Origin: Elusimicrobiota bacterium
Lineage (GTDB): Bacteria; Elusimicrobiota; Elusimicrobia; Elusimicrobiales; UBA9959
Length of the DNA stretch: 11,557 bases
Reading direction: 5' to 3'
NCBI GenBank assembly: GCA_030637365.1
Contig: DAOWGR010000129.1
Coordinates: 1-11,557 of the forward strand
Shown: positions 6,598-11,557 of the stretch, piece after piece
Numbering within the stretch: position 1 is the first letter of the stretch
How the letters are laid out: every line of letters starts with the position of its first letter
Made by a program: the position numbers and the translations under genes
Notes under the pieces: generated by a model
Databases searched by the model: none
What the model saw: the letters and a program-made list of their open reading frames with translations, nothing else
Told to the model about the DNA's origin: nothing

Positions 6598-6659
6598 GCC
6601 ATGCCCCGCCACAAAGCATCGGCGGGTCCGCCAAAGAAGCAATGGCGGAAAAGCATGGC
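6598..6659. repeat. GC-rich element folding as a three-way junction
   Basis: Outer arms GCCATGC (6598-6604) and GCATGGC (6653-6659) enclose two hairpins: CCCGCC/GGCGGG (6605-6610, 6621-6626) and CCGCC/GGCGG (6628-6632, 6644-6648). The hairpins are imperfect copies of each other, with loops of 10 and 11 bases. The element is far richer in GC than its surroundings. It resembles REP/MITE-like palindromes; no transposase is nearby. Confidence 0.6.
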
Positions 6660-6706
6660 AAATTCGCAAAACGAATTAATTCTGCATTTAAAAAAGAGGT
6701 GGTGGG

Positions 6707-7297
6707 GTGATTGCTTTTTCAAAGAAAACCAAACTCTCCCCTCGGGCCGCTGTTTTTCTAGACCGAGACGGAACAATAGTTCATGATAGACCCGGCTATT
6801 ATTTAGTTGATGAAAAATCATTAAAACTTTATAAACACGCTCCTCAGGCGCTTAAAATATTTCAGAAAATGAATTATGCATTGATTATATTGACCAACCA
6901 ATCGGGCATTGCCAGAAATTATATGAGCCTTGAAAAATCTAAAAAAATCAATTTAAGCCTTAGAGCGAAACTAAAAAACTTGGGAATTGATATAGCGGGA
7001 ATATACTTTTGCCCGCACGCGCCAAAAGACAAATGCTCTTGCCGAAAACCACGCGTTGGACTCGCGAAAGAAGCCTTATTCAACCATAATATAATTCTTG
7101 CCAAATCTTTTATGATAGGCGATAAATTTTCAGATATAAAACTCGGACAAAATCTTAAAATTAAAACAATTTTCTTAAAAACCGGACATGGAAGAACTCA
7201 AACTTTAAAATATGGAAAAACCATAAAAGCCAATTTCGTGGCAAAAGATATCCTATCCGCCGCTAAATGGATAAAAAAAGAAAAAAACAGAGGATAA
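6707..7297 (+). CDS. gmhB: Heptose 1,7-bisphosphate 7-phosphatase GmhB
   Basis: A 196-residue HAD-family phosphatase of the HisB/GmhB group, the size of known GmhB. It should remove the 7-phosphate from D-glycero-D-manno-heptose 1,7-bisphosphate in the cytoplasm, the step after the kinase encoded at 8966-9958. FLDRDGT (17-23) has the nucleophile and acid D19 and D21; ILTNQSGIAR (61-70) is HAD motif 2; the zinc site is C102, H104, C110 and C112 in CPHAPKDKCSCRKP; K114 follows; and GDKFSD (138-143) is the metal-binding acidic motif. The GTG start at 6707 is supported by AGAGG (6695-6699) with 7-base spacing, and no ATG precedes the catalytic motif. The anomer it prefers (beta for LPS, alpha for S-layer sugars) cannot be read directly, but LPS neighbours favour beta. 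Confidence 0.92.
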   Translation: MIAFSKKTKLSPRAAVFLDRDGTIVHDRPGYYLVDEKSLKLYKHAPQALKIFQKMNYALIILTNQSGIARNYMSLEKSKKINLSLRAKLKNLGIDIAGIYFCPHAPKDKCSCRKPRVGLAKEALFNHNIILAKSFMIGDKFSDIKLGQNLKIKTIFLKTGHGRTQTLKYGKTIKANFVAKDILSAAKWIKKEKNRG

Positions 7298-7402
7298 ATC
7301 TATAGATGATAAGAAATAAGGATTACAAATTAAATAATTAAAAAACTCCGAGAAACACAAAAGAAATTAGTCAACATCTATTTTTTAATAACAAAGGAGT
7401 TT

Positions 7403-7444
7403 CCTTATTCACATATCAACTTATTGCCTTATTTACATATCCAC
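7403..7444 (+). promoter_or_regulatory. Direct repeat upstream of the methyltransferase, operator-like
   Basis: CCTTATTCACATATCAAC (7403-7420) and CCTTATTTACATATCCAC (7427-7444) agree at 16 of 18 positions and start 24 bases apart. They lie 26 bases upstream of the methyltransferase ATG, in a 173-base AT-rich spacer. Tandem copies just ahead of a start suggest a regulator binding site, but no clear promoter could be placed. Confidence 0.35.
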
Positions 7445-7470
7445 GCTGTTTTATTAGTTTGGAGAAAAAC

Positions 7471-8022
7471 ATGAAAAAAAGAATACTGGTATCTCAAATC
7501 ACAGCCTTATTGATTTTAATCATATCCAAACCGGATAATTGGATGTTTTTCTTTGCTGGTTTGATATTTTTTATTTTAGGGCAAATAATAAGACTCCTTT
7601 CAAGCGCCTGCATAGTAAAATCAAAAACCTTGACCAAAAACGGCCCTTATGCCGCGGCAAGAAATCCTTTATATTTGGGAACATTCATAATGACATTGGG
7701 ATTCATATTGACAGTATCAAGCCCAAATCATCCGACAAAAACATTTATTGTATGGATTTTAGCGAGCGTGGCATTCTCTTTGATTTATAGAAAACAAATA
7801 TTTTCCGAAGAAGGGTTTTTATTAAAAACATACGGGCAGGAATATGAAAACTATAAAAAAACGGTAAATTCCATAATCCCAAAACTTGGTTCTTTAAGCA
7901 ATTTTTGGGACTTTAATGTTTATTCCCTGCAGACTTTCAAAAAAAACAAAGAATGGCGAGGAATGATCGCGGCAACCGCGATTATTATTTTAGTTGCCGC
8001 GCGGATTCATTATGGCTTTTAA
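7471..8022 (+). CDS. ICMT/PEMT-like integral membrane methyltransferase
   Basis: A 183-residue membrane protein from the ATG at 7471, with GGAG (7461-7464) 6 bases upstream; a TTG at 7459 would overlap that site. Hydrophobic segments lie at about residues 6-20, 25-45, 66-83, 92-108 and 164-178. The family signature for SAM binding is present: KNGPYAAARNPLYLG (56-70), equivalent to GPYxxxRHPxYxG, and EEGFLLKTYGQEYENYKKTVNSIIP (113-137), equivalent to E-x-L-x-x-x-YG-x-x-Y-x-x-Y. Bacterial members methylate varied acceptors (lipids, small molecules, rarely protein ends); the acceptor here is unknown. The His in RHP is Asn, a variant that should be noted. The stop overlaps the next gene by 11 bases, which links it to the DUF3108 protein. 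The C-terminal 45 residues, ending in a helix, extend past the catalytic core. Confidence 0.82.
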   Translation: MKKRILVSQITALLILIISKPDNWMFFFAGLIFFILGQIIRLLSSACIVKSKTLTKNGPYAAARNPLYLGTFIMTLGFILTVSSPNHPTKTFIVWILASVAFSLIYRKQIFSEEGFLLKTYGQEYENYKKTVNSIIPKLGSLSNFWDFNVYSLQTFKKNKEWRGMIAATAIIILVAARIHYGF

Positions 8023-8881
8023 ACCAGATAGGCTCCAAGGAATAAAGAACAGAGCAAAACCACTGAGATGGTTGCTTGCTGTGATTCTGTTAATTTCGGT
8101 TTTCGTCTTTAGTTTGAATGCTAAGGAAAAGATGAAAACCATAACTTGCCCATTGGAAAACGCGCCGCTGACGGCAATTGATGAAAACACGCCAAACAAA
8201 GTTTTGTACAAAGAAAAACTTGAATATTCAATATCCTGGGGAATAATGAAAGTTGGAAAATCATTTATCCACATAGATAAAACCGCGCTTATTGACGGTA
8301 ATACTGCATATCATATGATCAGCAAAGCAAGATCGGCGGGAATAGTTAAAACATTTTACCGCGTTAAAGATGTAAATGAATCATGGCCGGATGTAAATTT
8401 TAATCGTTCTTACGGTTATTTAAAAAAACTTCAAGAAGGAAAATACTTCTACAATGAATGGCTTGTTTTCGATTATAAAAACATGGCTTATCGCGGAGAA
8501 AAACTGAATAAAAAAAATATCATAAGAAAAATAAGCGATAAGCTTCAGGGAGACGCTCATGATGTGTTATCAAGTCTTTATTATTTAAGAACGCTAAAGC
8601 TTGAAATCGGAAAAGATATTTTGATAAATGTAAACACAAAACGAGACTGGCAGCTTAAAGTAAAAGTTTTAAGAAAAGAAAAAATAAAAACTCCTTTTGG
8701 CAGGCGCAAATGCATTGTGGTTGAACCGAGAGTGGGCAATGAAGGTATATTTGTTCCCAAAAAAGGCAAACGAATGTATGTTTGGCTTACGGATGATGAA
8801 GAAAAAATACCGCTTATGCTTAAAGCTGAAATATTTATAGGCGCCATAACCGCAAAACTCGTAAAAAGGAAATATGAATGA
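8012..8881 (+). CDS. DUF3108 exported protein
   Basis: A 289-residue protein from the ATG at 8012, which overlaps the methyltransferase gene by 11 bases; a TTG at 7994 would lengthen the cytoplasmic end only. Residues 1-20 are basic, 20-36 hydrophobic, and the likely cleavage region is SLNA-K, so the rest (mostly beta strands) lies in the periplasm or at the outer membrane. LEYSISWGIMKVGKSFIHI (70-88), then the QGDAHDVLSSLYYLRTL stretch (179-195), and the end KRMYVWLTDDEEKIPLML (253-270) followed by EIFIGAITAKL, are the conserved DUF3108 blocks in order. The family has no established biochemical role that I can name; members often lie near LPS genes. Translational overlap with a membrane methyltransferase suggests a shared envelope lipid or glycan substrate, which is inference only. 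Confidence 0.82.
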   Translation: MAFKPDRLQGIKNRAKPLRWLLAVILLISVFVFSLNAKEKMKTITCPLENAPLTAIDENTPNKVLYKEKLEYSISWGIMKVGKSFIHIDKTALIDGNTAYHMISKARSAGIVKTFYRVKDVNESWPDVNFNRSYGYLKKLQEGKYFYNEWLVFDYKNMAYRGEKLNKKNIIRKISDKLQGDAHDVLSSLYYLRTLKLEIGKDILINVNTKRDWQLKVKVLRKEKIKTPFGRRKCIVVEPRVGNEGIFVPKKGKRMYVWLTDDEEKIPLMLKAEIFIGAITAKLVKRKYE

Positions 8882-8887
8882 TATAAT
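8879..8887 (+). promoter_or_regulatory. Extended -10 promoter before the heptose kinase gene
   Basis: TGATATAAT is an exact TGnTATAAT; its TGA is also the stop codon of the DUF3108 gene. No -35 box is evident at 16-18 bases. Transcription would begin near 8894, so the leader would be about 70 bases and would contain the 7-base repeat array. Confidence 0.4.
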
Positions 8888-8894
8888 GAAATAA

Positions 8895-8929
8895 AGAGGC
8901 AAGAAGTCAGAGTCCAGAAGCAAGAAAAC
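8895..8929 (+). repeat. Five degenerate AGA-led heptamers
   Basis: Five 7-base units in a row all start with AGA (for example AGAAGTC, AGAAGCA). They occupy the spacer between the DUF3108 and kinase genes. AGAAGTCAGA at 8902-8911 also occurs, inverted, at 1353-1362. Confidence 0.5.
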
Positions 8930-8965
8930 GGCATAAGAAAGTAGTGAGCAGAAAAGGTGAAAACT

Positions 8966-9958
8966 ATGAGCAATTCCGTTAATCTTAAAAAAATAATTAA
9001 AAAATTTTCAGGCATAAAAATAACCGTAATAGGCGAAACCATGTTGGACAGATTCATTAAAGGTTCTGTCTCCAGAATTAGCCAAGAAGCTCCTGTTCCC
9101 GTTGTGAAAATCAAAGAAGAGAAAATTATTCCCGGCGGCGCCGGGAATGTGGCCAATAATCTGGCGGAACTCGGAGCCAATGTTTCACTAATATCCATCA
9201 TAGGCGACGATGACGCGGGGAAAAAACTTATTAAGATTAATGAGAAAAAAAATATAAATATTTCCGGTTTAATCACATCAAAATCGGTGAAAACCATAGA
9301 AAAAAATCGCGTTATAGCCGAACATCAGCAAATAGTCCGTTTTGACATGGATCCTCTGAATTTTAAACTTTCAAAAACCATGGAATCCGGACTCTTGAAC
9401 GCTCTTAAAAACGACCTTAAGCGCGGCGCTAAAGCGGTCATAATATCGGACTATGGCAAAGGCATATTTACTCCCGGCATGATAAGCAAAACAATCAAAT
9501 TATGCGCGAGTTTCAAAACTCCTGTATGCGTGGACCCAAAAGTGGAACATTTTGGGAAATATAAAAAAGTTACTTGCATCACCCCGAACACAAATGAAGC
9601 TTTTAGCGGAATGAGACAAATTTCAAAATCTTCTCAGGAAGAAATCATTAATTTGGGAAAAAAGATAATAAAAAAACTTAGCCTTAAAGCTCTTTTAATT
9701 ACTCAGGGCGAAAATGGAATGACTCTTTTTAACAATACCCTGAAAAATATTCGCACAACACATATCCCCACTAAAACCAAAGAGGTTTTTGATGTTACCG
9801 GAGCGGGAGATACCGTTATTTCGGTTTTTACACTTTCCATAGCCGCTGCGGCAAGCTTTGAAAACGCGGCGAAAATTGCCAATATCGCGGGACAAATTGT
9901 TGTAAGCAAATTGGGAACCGCTACGGTAAAGCAAGACGAAATTATTAAAGCAATCTGA
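8966..9958 (+). CDS. hldE: D-glycero-beta-D-manno-heptose-7-phosphate kinase (kinase-only HldE)
   Basis: A 330-residue PfkB/ribokinase-family enzyme matching the first domain of HldE (RfaE domain I). It phosphorylates heptose 7-phosphate at C1 to give the 1,7-bisphosphate used by GmhB. GETMLDRFIKGSVSRISQEAPVPV (23-46) is the family's diagnostic opening, PGGAGNVANNL (56-66) the PfkB signature 1 region, SDYGKG (161-166) and TPNTNE (206-211) follow, and TGAGDT (278-283) carries the catalytic Asp282. E. coli HldE is about 477 residues with a fused adenylyltransferase; here the protein ends after the kinase domain, so the adenylyltransferase must be encoded elsewhere. The ATG at 8966 has AAAGG (8953-8957) 8 bases upstream; the GTG at 8957 lies inside that site and is less likely. 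Confidence 0.93.
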   Translation: MSNSVNLKKIIKKFSGIKITVIGETMLDRFIKGSVSRISQEAPVPVVKIKEEKIIPGGAGNVANNLAELGANVSLISIIGDDDAGKKLIKINEKKNINISGLITSKSVKTIEKNRVIAEHQQIVRFDMDPLNFKLSKTMESGLLNALKNDLKRGAKAVIISDYGKGIFTPGMISKTIKLCASFKTPVCVDPKVEHFGKYKKVTCITPNTNEAFSGMRQISKSSQEEIINLGKKIIKKLSLKALLITQGENGMTLFNNTLKNIRTTHIPTKTKEVFDVTGAGDTVISVFTLSIAAAASFENAAKIANIAGQIVVSKLGTATVKQDEIIKAI

Positions 9959-9965
9959 GAAATGC

Positions 9966-9986
9966 ACAAATTACAAATGACTTTAT
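9966..9986 (+). repeat. Short heptamer repeat after hldE
   Basis: ACAAATT and ACAAATG follow each other at 9966-9979, with a third weak unit to 9986. This is the same 7-base style of degenerate repeat as in the other spacers, but the copy number is low and the evidence is correspondingly weak. Confidence 0.25.
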
Positions 9987-10002
9987 TGCTGTTTTAGGCA
10001 AG

Positions 10003-10036
10003 CCTGCCCTTCCGAAGCCTTGGCGAAGGAGGGAGG
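10003..10036. repeat. GC-rich imperfect palindrome before kdsB
   Basis: CCTGCC at 10003-10008 faces GGGAGG at 10031-10036 (five of six positions pair), and CTTC at 10009-10012 pairs with GAAG at 10025-10028, around an inner GCC/GGC (10017-10019, 10022-10024). It lies between hldE and kdsB and contrasts in composition with its surroundings, like the element at 6598-6659. Confidence 0.45.
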
Positions 10037-10064
10037 TCAGAAACAAGAAACGACAAGGAAAAAA

Positions 10065-10802
10065 ATGAAAAATTGCCTCATAGTCATACCGGCCAGATAT
10101 CATTCCCGGAGATTTCCGGGAAAAGTTCTCAAAAAACTTAATGGAAAACCCGTTCTTCAATGGTGTTATGAAGCGGCCCTAAAATCGAAGCTTGGAGATG
10201 TTATTATAGCCACCGAAGACACGAAAGTCTTGAATTTTGCCGAGTCTATAGGCGCAAAAGCAATCCTTACAAGTAAAGCCCTCAAATCGGGAACAGACAG
10301 AGTGTTTGCGGCGGCAAAAAAAACAAAATATGAATTTATCATAAATTTGCAGGGCGACGAGCCTTTTATGCGAGTTATAGCTCTGCGAAAAGCCTTTGAA
10401 AAACTTTTAGAGCATCCCGATAATGATATTGCCACCGCTTGCTCTCTCATAACTGATAAAAAAGAAATAAACAATCCCAATTGCGTGAAAATCGCCATGA
10501 ATAAAAAAGGGATAGCACTATACTTTTCGCGTTCGCCCATTCCTTTTCATCACGCTCTTTCAAAGCTTTCAAAAAAAGAACTCTATTATAAGCATTGCGG
10601 ATTTTATATTTATCGCAAAGACGCTCTTAAAACATTTGTCACTCTTCCTCAAAGCAATCTTGAAAAACTTGAAAGACTTGAACAATTGCGGGCGCTTGAA
10701 AACCAAATGAAAATAGTTGTTGTTAAAGTTAAAGCGCTTGGCCCCGCCATTGATGTCCCCGCGGACATTAAATGCGCGGAAAATTATTTTAAACATCGTT
10801 AA
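10065..10802 (+). CDS. kdsB: CMP-Kdo synthetase KdsB
   Basis: A 245-residue cytidylyltransferase, the normal length, that activates Kdo with CTP to CMP-Kdo in the cytoplasm. IPARYHSRRFPGK (8-20) is the nucleotide-binding signature, followed by LTSKALKSGTDRV (68-80), INLQGDEPF (93-101) with the metal-binding Asp98, ALYFSRSPIPF (151-161), KHCGFYIYRKD (176-186), LEKLERLEQLRAL (199-211) and AIDVPADI (228-235), where most members have VDTPEDL. All sugar and nucleotide motifs are present, so it should be active. The ATG at 10065 has AAGGA (10055-10059) 5 bases before it; an in-frame TTG at 10020 lies within the GC-rich palindrome and would add a meaningless 15-residue leader. It is followed after 14 bases by pyrG, which makes the CTP it consumes. 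Confidence 0.95.
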   Translation: MKNCLIVIPARYHSRRFPGKVLKKLNGKPVLQWCYEAALKSKLGDVIIATEDTKVLNFAESIGAKAILTSKALKSGTDRVFAAAKKTKYEFIINLQGDEPFMRVIALRKAFEKLLEHPDNDIATACSLITDKKEINNPNCVKIAMNKKGIALYFSRSPIPFHHALSKLSKKELYYKHCGFYIYRKDALKTFVTLPQSNLEKLERLEQLRALENQMKIVVVKVKALGPAIDVPADIKCAENYFKHR

Positions 10803-10816
10803 AAAAGGAAAATACA

Positions 10817-11557
10817 ATGCCAAAATTTATTTTTGTAACGGGCGGAGTCGTAAGTTCTCTCGGCAAAGGAATAACGGCCGCCTCTGTCGCCAGACTTTTA
10901 AAATCACACGGATTATCGGTTACCATCGTTAAATGCGACCCTTATATAAATGTGGACGCGGGAACAATGGCGCCGCTTCAACACGGAGAAGTTTTTGTCA
11001 CGGACGACGGAGCTGAAACGGATTTGGACTTGGGTTATTATGAAAGATTTCTTAATATAAGCACAAGCCGCAATAACAATATAACCGCGGGAAAAATATA
11101 TCAATCGGTCATTGCAAAAGAAAGAGAAGGAAAATACCTCGGTCAAACGGTTCAAGTTATTCCGCATATCACCAATGAAATAAAAGACAAATTTTTTAAA
11201 GCGTCAAAAGGATATGACATAACCATACTGGAAATAGGCGGAACGGTAGGAGATATAGAAAGCCTCCCTTTTCTGGAAGCGGCAAGACAAATGCGTCCGG
11301 ACAGAAACCATAATGACACCATTTATATTCATGTGACTTTGATTCCATATCTAAGCTCAAGCGATGAGCTAAAAACAAAACCGACTCAGCACTCCGTAAA
11401 CAAGCTTAGAGAAATAGGCATTGACCCCGATATCATAGTCTGTAGAACGGAAAAAACGCTTTCAAAAGAAATTAAAAATAAAATAGCCCTATTTTGCAGC
11501 GTTCCTCAGGAAGCGGTAATTGAAGCGCCAAACGCCAGTTCAATATATCATGTTCCC
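10817..11557 (+). CDS. pyrG: CTP synthase PyrG, N-terminal part, runs off window
   Basis: Open from the ATG at 10817 to the right edge, 247 codons; complete enzymes have about 535 residues, so the glutaminase domain lies beyond the window. This is the amidoligase domain that converts UTP to CTP with ATP and glutamine-derived ammonia. FVTGGVVSSLGKG (6-18) is the ATP-binding start, DPYINVDAGTMAPLQHGE (41-58, normally DPGTMSPxQHGE) is slightly varied, FVTDDGAETDLDLG (60-73) contains the UTP/Mg site, and EIGGTVGDIES (139-149) and ELKTKPTQHSV (184-194) are intact. AGGAA (10806-10810) precedes the ATG by 6 bases. A kdsB-pyrG pairing is frequent in LPS clusters and fits CTP supply for CMP-Kdo. Confidence 0.96.
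   Translation, partial: MPKFIFVTGGVVSSLGKGITAASVARLLKSHGLSVTIVKCDPYINVDAGTMAPLQHGEVFVTDDGAETDLDLGYYERFLNISTSRNNNITAGKIYQSVIAKEREGKYLGQTVQVIPHITNEIKDKFFKASKGYDITILEIGGTVGDIESLPFLEAARQMRPDRNHNDTIYIHVTLIPYLSSSDELKTKPTQHSVNKLREIGIDPDIIVCRTEKTLSKEIKNKIALFCSVPQEAVIEAPNASSIYHVP

Noticed and set aside
6601..6786. 61-codon plus-strand frame before gmhB
   Set aside because: Its start lies in the GC-rich palindromic element and its end overlaps gmhB in another frame; there is no ribosome site, and the composition reflects the repeat.
7343..7402. AAACTCC / GGAGTTT inverted repeat as a gmhB terminator
   Set aside because: The arms are only 7 bases and 46 bases apart, with no T-run after the second arm; this is expected by chance in AT-rich DNA.
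609..8929. CRISPR array
   Set aside because: The repeats have 6-7 base periods and no constant repeat with unique spacers; no cas gene is present.
8581..9297. 238-codon open frame on the minus strand
   Set aside because: It is antisense to both the DUF3108 protein and the kinase, which have clear family motifs. The Ser/Phe-rich translation is typical of the reverse of a Lys/Glu-rich gene.
10166..10540. 124-codon minus-strand frame
   Set aside because: It is fully antisense to kdsB, with no motif or start signal.

Overview
This AT-rich window looks like an envelope biogenesis segment from a Gram-negative bacterium. Lipid A, Kdo and heptose genes (lpxK, kdsB, gmhB, a kinase-only hldE and two family-9 glycosyltransferases) imply an outer membrane with a heptose-containing LPS core. 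The two secreted proteins on the minus strand (a tail-fibre-like beta protein and a protein with a FlgD/T9SS-like C-terminal module), the DUF4254 relatives and the repeat-rich spacers suggest an uncultured-type phylum such as Elusimicrobiota or Omnitrophota. That placement is an impression from the sequence, not a database result. No rRNA, tRNA, CRISPR array, transposase or phage integrase is visible.

Layout. Positions 1-1223 carry two minus-strand genes for exported proteins, the second running off the left edge. A divergent spacer (1224-1410) separates them from a long plus-strand series. In order it contains: an LPS heptosyltransferase with a duplicated N-terminal domain (1411-2907); a membrane-anchored NodB-type polysaccharide deacetylase (3059-3874); two small overlapping genes that together look like one DUF4254 protein split in two (3994-4493); a second family-9 glycosyltransferase overlapping lpxK by ATGA (4553-6573); gmhB (6707-7297); an ICMT-like membrane methyltransferase overlapping a DUF3108 exported protein (7471-8881); the heptose-7-phosphate kinase hldE1/rfaE (8966-9958); kdsB (10065-10802); and the first half of pyrG (10817 to the right edge). 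No stretch of more than 300 bases lacks a gene.

How it works together. HldE1 and GmhB make two consecutive intermediates of ADP-heptose, which the family-9 transferases would use. LpxK completes the lipid A precursor. KdsB activates Kdo with CTP, and PyrG makes CTP. The deacetylase, methyltransferase and DUF3108 protein probably act on or at the envelope, with unknown substrates. GmhA, the heptose adenylyltransferase, HldD, KdsA and the Kdo transferase are not in the window.

The most unusual points are: (1) the N-N-C domain order of the first heptosyltransferase; (2) the split DUF4254 pair between glycosyltransferase genes; (3) a recurrent pattern of degenerate 6- or 7-base tandem units in several spacers, one of which forms the 3' end of a gene and could fold as a G-quadruplex; (4) two GC-rich palindromic elements in an otherwise AT-rich region; and (5) several extended -10 promoters (TGnTAnAAT), one placed so that the deacetylase mRNA would be leaderless.
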